This document shows positions 10,061 to 19,043 of a stretch of 64,000 bases of DNA, in pieces. The notes below the pieces were generated by a model, which saw nothing but the letters and a program-made list of their open reading frames with translations, was not told the DNA's origin and searched no databases. This DNA is from Cyanobium sp. ATX 6A2 (GTDB taxonomy: Bacteria; Cyanobacteriota; Cyanobacteriia; PCC-6307; Cyanobiaceae): positions 124,001-188,000 of the forward strand of contig NZ_JAGQCU010000001.1 in the NCBI RefSeq assembly GCF_024346355.1. The letters are read 5' to 3'. How positions within the stretch are numbered: position 1 is the first letter of the stretch; the number at the start of each line of letters is the position of its first letter. The position numbers and the translations under genes were made by a program.

Positions 10061-10289
10061 AGCGGAATGAGGCGCACCCAGCCAACCCGCCGATGCCTGG
10101 AGTGAAGAGATGATCCGCCGGATGCGCGAGGAAACGCTCAAGCTGAGCTGAAGGTTCTGCCAGGCTCACGGCTCGCCCCCCTCACCCTGGAAGCCTCTCG
10201 AAGGGGGCCGGCGTTAACCAGACCTTCAATCGGGCCCGGTGGGCGTGCGGCCGCCACAGGTCCAGCATGGGAACAGCAGCCCCACGGCG

Positions 10290-12383
10290 ATGGTTCCGGC
10301 CAGCACTCGAGCCAGGCTGACGACGGGACACGCCTCCCCGCTGGGCGCCAGCCTCACCGCCACGGGGGTGAACTTCAGCGTCTATTCCAAATACGCCACC
10401 GGCGTGGAGCTGCTGCTGTTCGACCACGGCGAGGCCGCCGAACCCAGCCGGGTGCTGCCGCTGGATCCGCGCCGGCACCGCACCTACCACTACTGGCATG
10501 CCCACGTGGAAGGGCTGGGGCCAGGGCAGATCTACGGCTACCGGGTGCACGGGCCCTGGCAGCCGGAGCGGGGCCTGCGTTTCGATGGCACCAACCTGCT
10601 GCTGGATCCCTACGCCCCGGCGGTGCTGATGCCGGAGGGTTACTGCCGCAGCCCCGGCCGCTGCAGCGCTGCCGGCCTGGCGGGCGCAATGAAGAGCGTG
10701 GTGGCCAACCTGGCCGCCTTCGACTGGGAGGGGGACCGGCCCCTGCAACGGCCCCGACACGAGTCGGTGATCTACGAACTGCACGTGCGCGGCTTCACGC
10801 GCCACCCCAGTTCGGGGGTGGCGCCGGAGCGGGCCGGCACCTACCTGGGGCTGATCGAGAAGATCCCCTACCTCCAGGAGCTGGGCGTCACGGCGGTGGA
10901 GCTGCTGCCGGTGCAGCAGTACGACCCCCAGGACGCCCCCGCCGGCCGCCGCAACTACTGGGGCTACGCCCCTGTGTCGCTGCTGGCGGTGCACAGCGGC
11001 TATGGCTGCAGCGGCGATCCGCTGGAGGCCCTCGATGAATTCCGCACGATGGTGAAGGCCCTGCACCGGGCCGGCATCGAGGTGATCGTGGATGTGGTGT
11101 TCAACCACACCGCCGAAGGCGACGAGCGGGGTGCCAGCTTCTGCTTCCGGGGGCTGGCCAACGAGGCCTACTACCACCTCCAACCCGGCGGCGCCTACGC
11201 CAACTACAGCGGCTGCGGCAACAGCCTCAATGCCAACCACCCGGTGCTGCGGCGGCTGATCCGCCACAGCCTGCGCCACTGGGTGCAGAACCTGCACGTG
11301 GATGGCTTCCGCTTCGATCTGGCCTCGGTGCTGGCCCGCGACGAACACGGGGAGGTCTCCCGCCTGCCGGCGGTGCTCTGGGACCTGGAGACCGATCCGG
11401 TGCTGGCCGGCACCAAGCTGATCGCCGAGGCCTGGGACGCCGCCGGCCTCTACCAGGTGGGCTCCTTCATCGGCGACAGCTGGCAGGAGTGGAACGGCCG
11501 CTTCCGCGACGACATCCGCCGCTTCGTGAAGAGCGACGCCGGCCTGGTGCCGCGGGCGGCGCTGCGCCTGCTGGGCAGCCCCGACATCTACGGCCACGAG
11601 GAGCGCGAAGCCGAGCAGAGCGTGAACTTCATCACCTGCCACGACGGCTTCACCCTCGCCGATCTGGTGAGCTGCAACCACAAGCACAACCAGGCCAACG
11701 GCGAAGCCAACCGCGACGGCAGCGACGCCAACGCCAGCTGGAACTGTGGCGTCGAGGGCCCGAGCGACGATCCGGCGGTGCAGGCCCTGCGCAGGCGCCA
11801 GGTGCGCAACCTGCTGAGCATGCTGCTGCTGGCCGTGGGCACGCCCATGCTCTCGATGGGCGATGAGGTGCTGCGCAGCCAGCAGGGCAACAACAATGCC
11901 TACAGCTGGGATGACCCCCTCAGCTGGTTCGACTGGAGCCTGCTGGAGCGCCATGGCGATGTGCACCGCTTCGTGCGGCTGCTGATCGGCGCCCGCACCC
12001 GGGGGCGGCGGGAAGCCTCCGCCGAGGGGCTGAGCCTGAGCCTGTGCGACCAGCTCAGCGAGTACCGCATCAGCTGGCACGGGGTGGAGCTGAACCAGCC
12101 CGACTGGAGCCCGGAGTCGCGCAGCTTCGCCCTCAACCTCACCAGCCTCTCGGGCCAGCTGCGGATGCATGTGATGGCCAATGCCTACTGGGAGCCGCTG
12201 CGCTTCGCGCTGCCGCCGGCCGATGGCGCCGCCGGCCACTGGCGCCTGTGGATCAACACCGCCGCCCCCAGCCCCCACGACATCCACACCTGGGAGGATG
12301 CGCCCCCGTTCGCTGAGCCGGCGATCAGCGTGGAGGCCCGCTCCACGGTCGTGCTGATCAGCGCGACGCACAAAGGGCCATGA
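10290..12383 (+). CDS. glgX: Glycogen debranching enzyme (isoamylase type)
   Basis: About 697 residues from ATG at 10290 (a GTG at 10239 would add 17). It hydrolyses alpha-1,6 branches of glycogen. An N-terminal CBM48-like domain (SPLGASLTATGVNFSVYSK) precedes the GH13 barrel: region I VIVDVVFNHT, region II DGFRFDLAS with the nucleophile Asp, region III LIAEAWD with the acid Glu, and region IV ITCHDGFTL. Length and motif order fit GlgX/TreX. Its 3' end overlaps the convergent GATase gene by 26 bp. Confidence 0.94.
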   Translation: MVPASTRARLTTGHASPLGASLTATGVNFSVYSKYATGVELLLFDHGEAAEPSRVLPLDPRRHRTYHYWHAHVEGLGPGQIYGYRVHGPWQPERGLRFDGTNLLLDPYAPAVLMPEGYCRSPGRCSAAGLAGAMKSVVANLAAFDWEGDRPLQRPRHESVIYELHVRGFTRHPSSGVAPERAGTYLGLIEKIPYLQELGVTAVELLPVQQYDPQDAPAGRRNYWGYAPVSLLAVHSGYGCSGDPLEALDEFRTMVKALHRAGIEVIVDVVFNHTAEGDERGASFCFRGLANEAYYHLQPGGAYANYSGCGNSLNANHPVLRRLIRHSLRHWVQNLHVDGFRFDLASVLARDEHGEVSRLPAVLWDLETDPVLAGTKLIAEAWDAAGLYQVGSFIGDSWQEWNGRFRDDIRRFVKSDAGLVPRAALRLLGSPDIYGHEEREAEQSVNFITCHDGFTLADLVSCNHKHNQANGEANRDGSDANASWNCGVEGPSDDPAVQALRRRQVRNLLSMLLLAVGTPMLSMGDEVLRSQQGNNNAYSWDDPLSWFDWSLLERHGDVHRFVRLLIGARTRGRREASAEGLSLSLCDQLSEYRISWHGVELNQPDWSPESRSFALNLTSLSGQLRMHVMANAYWEPLRFALPPADGAAGHWRLWINTAAPSPHDIHTWEDAPPFAEPAISVEARSTVVLISATHKGP

Positions 12384-13071
12384 GCACCTGATCCAGCAGC
12401 GCCTGGGCGGCCGGATAGCGCTGCGCCGGCGCCGCCAGGATCTCCTGGGCCGACTGCACCCAGGGGGCCTCGATCAGTTCGTGGCCGCAGTGCTCCACCA
12501 GGGCGCGGGCCGCCTCCGGGGTGGTTTCCAGATGGAACTGGAGAGCAAGCACCTTGGATCCCAGGCAAAAGGCCTGGTGGGCGCAGGCGCCGCTGCGGGC
12601 CAGGGGCACGGTGCCGGGTGGCAGGTCGAAGGTTTCGCCATGCCAGTGGAACACCGGCAACGAGGCCGGAAAGGCGAAGCCCGCCACGCCATCGCCGCCG
12701 GGGGCGGGGATCGCCTGCACCGGAAACCAGCCGATCTCCGATTCGGGGTTGGGGCCCACCCGGGCCCCGAGGGCGCTGGCGATCAGCTGGGCCCCGAGGC
12801 AGATGCCCAGCACCGGGATGCCGCGCCCGATGGCCTCGGCAATGCAGCGCTTCTCCGCCGTCAGCCAGGGATGGATCGCCTCGTCGTTGACGCTCATCGG
12901 CCCGCCCATGGCGATCAGCAGGTCCAGCGCGTCGAGATCGGGCAGCGCTTCGGAGCCCGCGGCCCAGTGCTGGAAGCGGGTGACGCTGAGCTGATGGCCG
13001 CGCTCCAGCAGCCAGGGCTCGATGCTGCCCAGGCCCTCGAAGGCCACGTGCTGAAACCAGTGAACGCGCAT
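12358..13071 (-). CDS. Class I glutamine amidotransferase-like protein
   Basis: 237 residues from ATG at 13071 (MRVHWFQHVAFEG). Class I GATase fold with nucleophile Cys in LGICLGAQLIASALG and the His/Glu pair in LQFHLETTPE; AMGGPMSVNDE is the oxyanion-strand region. Such stand-alone proteins resemble GuaA-like or gamma-glutamyl hydrolase-like enzymes, but the substrate is not indicated. Convergent with glgX and divergent from the fibrillin gene. Confidence 0.86.
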   Translation of the reverse strand: MRVHWFQHVAFEGLGSIEPWLLERGHQLSVTRFQHWAAGSEALPDLDALDLLIAMGGPMSVNDEAIHPWLTAEKRCIAEAIGRGIPVLGICLGAQLIASALGARVGPNPESEIGWFPVQAIPAPGGDGVAGFAFPASLPVFHWHGETFDLPPGTVPLARSGACAHQAFCLGSKVLALQFHLETTPEAARALVEHCGHELIEAPWVQSAQEILAAPAQRYPAAQALLDQVLMALCASR

Positions 13072-13106
13072 CGCCGCCGGCACTCACCCGTCAGCATGGC
13101 CCTGGA

Positions 13107-13736
13107 GTGCGCCACCTCGCCGTGCCAACGCCCACCAGCACCAGAGAGGAGCTGCTCGCCCTGCTGCGGGAGGGGGGCCGGGGGGCCGCCAACCGCCAGG
13201 CGGAGCGGCTGCGGGAGCTGTTCGTGGCCCTCGAGCGGGCGATGCCGGCCGATCTCAGCGCCCCCGGAGCGCTGGAGCAGCTGGAGGGGGTGTGGGAACT
13301 GCGCTGGAGCAGCAGCAGCCAGCCCTACCTGGCGGTGGGCCCGTGGATCGAGAACCTGCAGCTGCTGGCCCCATCGCTGGGGCGGGGCATGAACCTGCTG
13401 CGCCTGCCCGGGCCCCTCGGGCCCGTGGCCGGCATCGCCGTGGAGGCCGCCATCAAGGTGGAGAGCAGCCAGCGGGTGCAGGTGCGCTTCCAGCGCGGCG
13501 GCTGGCTGGGCCCGCGGCTGGGCGACATCCGGCTGCAGCTGCTGCGCACGGTGCAGCAGCCGTTTCCGGCCTGGCTGGACATCACCGTGCTCGACGACGA
13601 ACTGCGCCTCTGCCGCGGCAACGCCGGCACCCTGTTCGCCCTGCTGCGCCGCCCGGATCTCTCGATCACAGCTCTCCTGCCCGAAACCCCGGCGCAGCCC
13701 GAAACCCCCGCAGACGGGCCGGCACCTGAGGCGTGA
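13107..13736 (+). CDS. PAP/fibrillin family protein
   Basis: 209 residues from GTG at 13107; GTG at 13122 in the same frame is equally possible. The fibrillin core is visible: LEGVWELRWSSSSQPYL, then a lipocalin-like run of short strands, ending with ITVLDDELRLCRGNAGTLFALLRR, the typical C-terminal motif of plastid-lipid-associated proteins. These bind hydrophobic ligands at thylakoids or plastoglobule-like bodies. The last 71 bp overlap the convergent DUF2459 gene. Confidence 0.82.
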   Translation: MRHLAVPTPTSTREELLALLREGGRGAANRQAERLRELFVALERAMPADLSAPGALEQLEGVWELRWSSSSQPYLAVGPWIENLQLLAPSLGRGMNLLRLPGPLGPVAGIAVEAAIKVESSQRVQVRFQRGGWLGPRLGDIRLQLLRTVQQPFPAWLDITVLDDELRLCRGNAGTLFALLRRPDLSITALLPETPAQPETPADGPAPEA

Positions 13737-14328
13737 GCACCACGCCGGCGGGATGGCGGGCGAGGCCGGCATCCCGCAGCCGCCGCACGGTCCAGAGGTT
13801 GCAGTTGCGGCTCCAGTGGTAGCGGCCCAGGGCCGGATAGAAGCGTGCGCCGGCGATGGGCGAGCCGGGCAGGGGCGCGGGCCGCTCGCCGGCGGCATCG
13901 CGGAGCAGGGAGCGCTCCAGGCTGGTGGCCAGGGCCTGCAGGGTGGGGCCATCCACCTGACGTTCCAGCACCCGCACGCTGCCGCTCAACCGCGGCGGAT
14001 CGGCGTGGCCGGCGATCAACAGGGCGGCCTCGCTGGGCAGAACCAGGGCGGCGAGCACCGCAGCGGCGCTGCGGTCGGCGCCGGAGAAATAGCGCCGGTC
14101 ACCCCAGGCCACCTCCAGGAAGGGGGCCGTCTCGGCGCCGGGGGGGCCGAGCCGCCAGCCGGGCGGCTGCTCCACCACGATCGCGGTGTGCAGGCCCCAG
14201 TCGACCACCAGCACCGTGTAGGAGCCCGGCGGTGGTGGCGGCAGGGGTGCCAGGGGAGGGCGGACCTCCGGCACCAGGGCGGCGAGCAGCAGCGGCCAGC
14301 CCACCAGGGCCAGCAGCAATGGCGGCAT
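13666..14328 (-). CDS. DUF2459-family membrane-anchored protein
   Basis: 220 residues. One N-terminal hydrophobic segment (MPPLLLALVGWPLLLAALV) and a Pro-rich stretch lead into VVDWGLHTAIVV, EVAWGDRRYFSG and YHWSRNCNLWTVRRLRDAG, which are the recurring motifs of the DUF2459 family (function unknown; conserved His/Cys suggest a papain-like fold). The start ATG shares one base with the TGA stop of the amylase gene (TGATG), so the two are translationally coupled. Confidence 0.78.
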   Translation of the reverse strand: MPPLLLALVGWPLLLAALVPEVRPPLAPLPPPPPGSYTVLVVDWGLHTAIVVEQPPGWRLGPPGAETAPFLEVAWGDRRYFSGADRSAAAVLAALVLPSEAALLIAGHADPPRLSGSVRVLERQVDGPTLQALATSLERSLLRDAAGERPAPLPGSPIAGARFYPALGRYHWSRNCNLWTVRRLRDAGLARHPAGVVLTPQVPARLRGFRAAPGFRAGEL

Positions 14329-16010
14329 CAGGGCGCCGTTTCCACCCACACCGAGAGCGACCCCGGCGGGCAGCGGAACTCCGCCCAGCCGTGCTCGTTG
14401 GTGCGGATCAGCTCGCGCCGGTGCTCGGTGATGTCGCTGTAGGTGGCGTTGGGGCGGCCGGTGTCCATCCACTTCCAGCCCTCGCCGCCGTTGCTCATCA
14501 GCACCGCCAGGCCGCGGGGATGGGCGGCAGTGCCGTGGCGGGTCCAGCCGATGCAGTTGGGATGGTCGAGCCAGTCGCGCTGCTCGCCGTAGGCGTGGTC
14601 GCGGCGGGCGGCCAGCAGGCGGTTGAGGATCCAGCGGTGGCTCACCAGCACCACCTCGTGCTGCTGGCCATCGTGGCCGCGGTCGCGGTAATGGGCGCCC
14701 TCGTAGTCGGGCAGAAACAGGCAGGGATAGCCCTCGCGGCGCAGCAGGATGAAGGCGTAAGCGAGGGGCTTGAACCAGGGCTCCACCACCGATTCCAGGG
14801 CCTGCAGGGGCTGGGTGTCGTGGTTCTCCACCAGGGTCACCGCCAGCTGCGGCAGGTGGCGCATCAGGGTGCCATCGAGCAGGCGGCGCAGGTCGTAGCC
14901 GGCGCCCAGCTTGCTGGCCACGTGGAAGTTGTGGTGCAGGGGGGCATCGAACAGATGGATGCGGCCGCCGGTGTGGTCGGCGTACCAGCTGAGGGTGGCC
15001 AGGCTGGTGGTCCAGTACTCCCCCACCACGAACAGGTCGCGGCCGGCGTGGGCCTCCACGTGCGCGATCCAGTCGGGGAAGAAGCCGCCGTCGATGTGCT
15101 TGATGGCATCGAGGCGGAAGCCGTCCACAGCCGCCGTGTCGAGCATCCAGGAGCCCCAGTGCTTGAGGGCGCCGCGCACCTCGGGGTGGTCGATGTCGAG
15201 ATCGCAGCCCATCAGGTAGTCGTAGTTGCCGCGCTCGAGGTCGACGTTGTCGTCGAAGGCCTTGCCCTCGATCCGCCACACCGCCTGGAAGCCGGGCTCG
15301 AGGCTGTTGTAATCCACGGCATCGAAGTGCCACCAGTGCCACTGCATGGCCGAGTGGGCGCCGGCGCGGGCGGGGTAGCTGTAGTGGGTCCAGCCGCGGA
15401 TCCGCCGCTGCTCGCCGATGGCCTGGAAGCGGTTGTGGGGGTCGTAGGGGGTGGCGTTGAAGTCCTCTTCGGCGTCGGCCCCCATCAGGTGGTTGAACAC
15501 CGCATCGGCATACACCTGCAGGCCGGCGGCGTGGCAGGCGGCCACGGCGGCCAGATACTCGGCGCGGGTGCCGTATTTGGTGGCGATGGTGCCCCGCTGG
15601 TCGAACTCCCCCAGGTCGAAGGGGTCGTAGATGCCGTAGCCCACGTCGTGACTGCCGGCCAGGCCCTTGCCGGCCGGCGGCAGCCACAGGGCGGTGATGC
15701 CGGCCTGGGCCAGGGCCGGGGCCTGCTGCTCCAGGCGCCGCCAGTGGCCCCCATCGGCCGGGGTGTACCAGTGGAAGGCCTGCAGCAGCACGCCGTTGAT
15801 GTCCGGCTCTGCGCTGCTGGGTGTGGTGGTCATGCGGGGCTCGGGGCGGTGCTGGTGGGGGGTGCGGGAAGGGCGGAGCTCCGGGCCCCACCGGGCTGCG
15901 GCGGTGGCTACAGCCCCACCGGCGATGGCCGCCAGGAACCGGCGTCTCGTCAGCGTGCGAAGGGACAACCGCGGACCCGGAGCCATGCGGCGCTCCTGAA
16001 CGGGGAGCAT
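14328..16010 (-). CDS. Alpha-amylase (GH13) with twin-arginine export signal
   Basis: 560 residues. The N-terminus has a Tat motif (LTRRRFLAAIAGG) followed by a hydrophobic stretch, so export of the folded enzyme to the periplasm is likely. GH13 motifs: DAVFNHLMG (region I), DGFRLDAIKHI with the nucleophile Asp (II), FVVGEYW with the acid Glu (III) and VENHDTQP (IV). It resembles liquefying bacterial alpha-amylases that begin GVLLQAFHWYTP. ATG at 16010; ATG at 15986 is an alternative. Divergent from the glycosyltransferase gene. Confidence 0.92.
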   Translation of the reverse strand: MLPVQERRMAPGPRLSLRTLTRRRFLAAIAGGAVATAAARWGPELRPSRTPHQHRPEPRMTTTPSSAEPDINGVLLQAFHWYTPADGGHWRRLEQQAPALAQAGITALWLPPAGKGLAGSHDVGYGIYDPFDLGEFDQRGTIATKYGTRAEYLAAVAACHAAGLQVYADAVFNHLMGADAEEDFNATPYDPHNRFQAIGEQRRIRGWTHYSYPARAGAHSAMQWHWWHFDAVDYNSLEPGFQAVWRIEGKAFDDNVDLERGNYDYLMGCDLDIDHPEVRGALKHWGSWMLDTAAVDGFRLDAIKHIDGGFFPDWIAHVEAHAGRDLFVVGEYWTTSLATLSWYADHTGGRIHLFDAPLHHNFHVASKLGAGYDLRRLLDGTLMRHLPQLAVTLVENHDTQPLQALESVVEPWFKPLAYAFILLRREGYPCLFLPDYEGAHYRDRGHDGQQHEVVLVSHRWILNRLLAARRDHAYGEQRDWLDHPNCIGWTRHGTAAHPRGLAVLMSNGGEGWKWMDTGRPNATYSDITEHRRELIRTNEHGWAEFRCPPGSLSVWVETAP

Positions 16011-16093
16011 GGGCGAAGGCTAGGAACCACGGGCAGCAGCGGCCAGAACTGCGCGCATGACCTGGAGATAATCAGCCTCGCCGCCACGGTTCC

Positions 16094-17350
16094 ATGACCC
16101 AGCGCTACGGAATCGTGACGCCTCCGGCGATCGGTCATCTCAATCCGATGGTGGCGTTGGCGTTGGAGCTCACGAGGCGGGGCCACGGAGTGGTGCTGTT
16201 CACCGTGGCGGATGGAGCCCGCAAGCTGAACGGGCTGCCACTTGAGGTGGTGACGATCGGCGCCACAACCTTTCCCCCCGGGGCCGTGGACGAGACCTAT
16301 GGGACGCTTGGGCGGCTGAGCGGGCGGAAAGGACTGCGCTTTTCGGTGGATTACTTCCGCAACGAGCAGGCGATGCTGCACGCGGAGCTGCCGGACGCTG
16401 TGCGTGGGGCCGGAATTGATGTGCTGCTGGTGGATCAGATCTCCCCAGCGGGGAGCACGGTGGCTGAATTTCTGGGTCTGCCGTTTGTCACGATCGCCAA
16501 TGCCTTGCCGGTGAACCGAGAGCCAGGGGTACCGCCCTACTTCACGGGGTGGTTGCCAGGCAACAGCCCGTGGGCACGCTGGCGCAATCAGCTCGGCAAT
16601 GCCCTTCTCAACAGGCTCACGGCACCGCTGTTGCGCGATCTCCAGGAGCAGCGCCAGCGCTTTGGGCTGAAACCGCTGCGGCAGAAGATTGAGGCGCTCT
16701 CTCCCCTGCTGCAGCTGGCCCAGCTGCCGGCCGCCTTTGATTTTCCGCGTACGCAGTTGGCGCCGCACTTTCACTACGTGGGCCGGCTGGCGGATCCTTC
16801 AGGACAGGAGCCGTTGTTGCGTGATGTCGCTGGCTTCCCCTGGGAGCGACTGGATGGCAGGCCGTTGCTGTATGCCTCGTTGGGGACGCTCCAGAATGGC
16901 CGCCCGGAGCTGTTTGCGCTGATCGCCGAAGCCTGCGCGCCGTTGCCTGCCCAGCTGGTGATGTCCATGGGCAATCCCACGAGCGTGCCCCTGGAGCTTC
17001 CCGGTGATCCCCTGGTGGTGGCCTATGCGCCACATCAACAGCTGATTGAACGCTCAGCGCTGGTGATCAGCCACGCGGGCCTCAACACCACCCTCACGGC
17101 CCTGGGCTGTGGGGTGCCCGTGTTGGCGATCCCCATCACCAATGAACAACCGGGCATTGCCGCCCGGCTGGCCTACAGCAGAGCGGGGCGTGTGATTCCC
17201 GTGCAGAAACTTGGTGTGAAGGAACTGCGGGCTCTGGTGTCCGAGATGCTCAGGGATTCAAGCTACAAGACAAATGCTCAGCGGCTTCAGAGCGCGTGCA
17301 ACGCAGCTGGAGGGGTGGCGGCAGCTGCGGATTTGATCGAGGGGATTTAA
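16094..17350 (+). CDS. UGT/MGT-type glycosyltransferase (GT1, CrtX-like)
   Basis: 418 residues, GT-B fold. The N-terminal acceptor half has GHLNPMVALALELTRRGH; the C-terminal donor-nucleotide half has LYASLGT, APHQQLIERSALVISHAGLN and GVPVLAIPITNEQP, the prokaryotic UDP-glycosyltransferase signature. Related enzymes glucosylate carotenoids (zeaxanthin) or sterol-like lipids; the acceptor here is not determined. The stop codon (17348-17350) lies inside the boundary box of the adjacent integron-like cassette, so this gene marks the left edge of the island. Confidence 0.88.
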   Translation: MTQRYGIVTPPAIGHLNPMVALALELTRRGHGVVLFTVADGARKLNGLPLEVVTIGATTFPPGAVDETYGTLGRLSGRKGLRFSVDYFRNEQAMLHAELPDAVRGAGIDVLLVDQISPAGSTVAEFLGLPFVTIANALPVNREPGVPPYFTGWLPGNSPWARWRNQLGNALLNRLTAPLLRDLQEQRQRFGLKPLRQKIEALSPLLQLAQLPAAFDFPRTQLAPHFHYVGRLADPSGQEPLLRDVAGFPWERLDGRPLLYASLGTLQNGRPELFALIAEACAPLPAQLVMSMGNPTSVPLELPGDPLVVAYAPHQQLIERSALVISHAGLNTTLTALGCGVPVLAIPITNEQPGIAARLAYSRAGRVIPVQKLGVKELRALVSEMLRDSSYKTNAQRLQSACNAAGGVAAAADLIEGI

Positions 17351-17430
17351 CGCTCAAGATCAGCGGCGGGTAGAGCTTGACGCAACCAGTTCGGATTTAG
17401 AGCCCCGACCGCTGAATCTTGATGTTCGGC
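17345..17430 (-). mobile_element. attC: attC-like integron recombination site B (end of cassette B)
   Basis: 86 bp, read on the minus strand. It begins with GCCGAAC (17430-17424, one mismatch to RYYYAAC) and ends with GTTAAAT (17351-17345, perfect GTTRRRY). The inner arms AACATCAAGAT-CAGCGG and CCGCCGCTGATCTTG pair imperfectly, leaving extrahelical bases as in real attC sites. Length and arms match site A at 20263-20348. GCCGAAC is the complement of the first bases of its own cassette (TTCGGC at 20268). Confidence 0.85.
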
Positions 17431-17806
17431 GGAAGGCGCATGCTATCAATTCCCTTTGGCGCGTTTGTGGGTCACGCAAAGCATCTGCAGTTCTTGGCCG
17501 CACTACCACCACATTGCTGCATGCGGCAGCATGACCGGAGACCATCTCGAGGCAATCGTAAATCCTGGCATAATTCGGATTGTCGCCTACCAGGTACAAC
17601 GAGCAGTTGAACTCTTTGTTGCCTTTAACCGCTTGAGGCAGCAAGGTGAAGGCGATCTTCTTGATATTCCCCTTCGTAGAAAGTGCGGACGGCGAGCAGC
17701 TGACGTACCAAGTCTTGGCATCATAATGCACTACGAATCTCTCTTGCTGTGCGCATGACCAAATTTGAATTCCCGCTTCTGCTTGCAGCGAGAAGTGATG
17801 CAACAT
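17360..17806 (-). CDS. Small hypothetical protein at the end of cassette B
   Basis: 148 residues from ATG at 17806, overlapping the 3' end of the 440-residue gene by 86 bp. No family recognised. The central part (KTWYVSCSPSALSTKG, FNCSLYLVGDNPNYARIYDCLEM) looks protein-like, with four or five cysteines. The last roughly 25 residues are a translation of the attC site, where cassette genes often end. The reading is plausible but could be a chance frame; the opposite-strand frames here are worse. Confidence 0.42.
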   Translation of the reverse strand: MLHHFSLQAEAGIQIWSCAQQERFVVHYDAKTWYVSCSPSALSTKGNIKKIAFTLLPQAVKGNKEFNCSLYLVGDNPNYARIYDCLEMVSGHAAACSNVVVVRPRTADALRDPQTRQRELIACAFRRTSRFSGRGSKSELVASSSTRR

Positions 17807-19043
17807 TCTTATCTTTCGGCACAAACTCCGAGTGGACAAGCTCTGCGACTAGACCGCACCATCGAGAGACTGGCTTACTTTCGTCTGTTAACTTGTCGAG
17901 AACTGTTCTATCGCGCCAGAGGCATTCGTTGAAATAGTATTCCCATTGTGTTGGCCTAAGCGAAGACAGAAGCTGATTGGCGGCCGACTGAGCTGACCAC
18001 GCCTCTCCCCAGACATTTCCAAGGCGAACTGCTAATGCTGCTTCCATGCACTTTGCAAATGCAGGCATAGGTATAGTTGTACCGAGATTGGCAAGCGACT
18101 GCATGGGATCGCGCTCATTAAAGAAGTTGTTCATGGAGAAATGGGCTGACAGTACCTTCGCTGCGGCCTCAGTGTACGTGCTTGATCGGAGCGTTTCAGG
18201 CACGAAGTCGAATCCATGGACATCTAGTAACGCCTTCTTCAAACCACCTGATGCCAACCGATTGCCTGACGCATTCACCTCTGCATACGCTTGCCCAATT
18301 TGCCATCTTTCTGGTTCGCGCAACCGTCCCCAGAGGGAGGGCACGAGGACCATGCAATTACCGACCGCATGCTCCAACGTTGCCCCCTGTTGCGTCTTAA
18401 TCATTGATAGGAGCACACTAAGTGTTGTTCGAACAAAAAAGTATGGCGAAGTCTGGATTGCTGTCACATCGCCGGAGCCTGAGGAAAGCGTCTGTTCGCC
18501 TAGTCGCTTGCGAAAGTCGGCGAATTGCATCGCAGCCTCGAAACGGGGCTTTCCTAAAATGCTGGTAACGCATGTCCGAAGCAAGCTAACCGCTTCCTCC
18601 TTCTGCATCGCTTCTTCTTCTGCTTCTTTTTCGTCGAGACTAGCGAAGTGGGTTACGATCTGAAGCGAGTGTTTCAGTCGTAGTGCTTGCGTTGCCGTGA
18701 TCATGCCGAGATCTTCGGCGAGGGTAATCACTTCATGGTCGGCAATAGCTGTTGTTGGATCTGAGTCATCATTGAGATCAGGGCGACCGAGCATCTCGCC
18801 CACGAATTCCATACCTAGAGTCGCTACCTGCTTTTTCATCGTGGCGGCAGCTTTGGTCCAAACAAACGTCGAGACCATTTCGTAACCTTGAGCATCGAAT
18901 CCAGCGATAATTGATTGAATATCTCGCTTGGTAAGAGTGGCGCGCCCGAATTCAACAATCGCAGAAGGAGTGTCGGCTGTAGTGGGAATCACCACTAAAT
19001 CGCTTGGATTCCACGGAACAATCTGGTTATCTTGGTTGCTCAT
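17721..19043 (-). CDS. Uncharacterised all-helical 440-residue protein in cassette B
   Basis: 440 residues; family not recognised. No signal peptide or membrane segment. After about 70 mixed residues (IVEFGRATLTKRDIQSIIAG) it appears almost wholly helical, with a charged coiled-coil-like stretch near residue 140 (SLDEKEAEEEAMQKEEA) and amphipathic helices to the end. No Walker, metal or nuclease motif is visible. The ATG overlaps the stop of the DAC-like gene by 4 bp (ATGA), so the two are coupled and probably act together, perhaps as sensor and adaptor. Confidence 0.8.
   Translation of the reverse strand: MSNQDNQIVPWNPSDLVVIPTTADTPSAIVEFGRATLTKRDIQSIIAGFDAQGYEMVSTFVWTKAAATMKKQVATLGMEFVGEMLGRPDLNDDSDPTTAIADHEVITLAEDLGMITATQALRLKHSLQIVTHFASLDEKEAEEEAMQKEEAVSLLRTCVTSILGKPRFEAAMQFADFRKRLGEQTLSSGSGDVTAIQTSPYFFVRTTLSVLLSMIKTQQGATLEHAVGNCMVLVPSLWGRLREPERWQIGQAYAEVNASGNRLASGGLKKALLDVHGFDFVPETLRSSTYTEAAAKVLSAHFSMNNFFNERDPMQSLANLGTTIPMPAFAKCMEAALAVRLGNVWGEAWSAQSAANQLLSSLRPTQWEYYFNECLWRDRTVLDKLTDESKPVSRWCGLVAELVHSEFVPKDKNVASLLAASRSGNSNLVMRTAREIRSAL

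Noticed and set aside
10182-12371. 729-residue minus-strand frame
   Set aside because: Antisense of glgX, whose four GH13 regions are intact.
17749-18663. Plus-strand frames under the 440-residue gene
   Set aside because: They are antisense to a coherent, translationally coupled minus-strand gene and have poor protein character.
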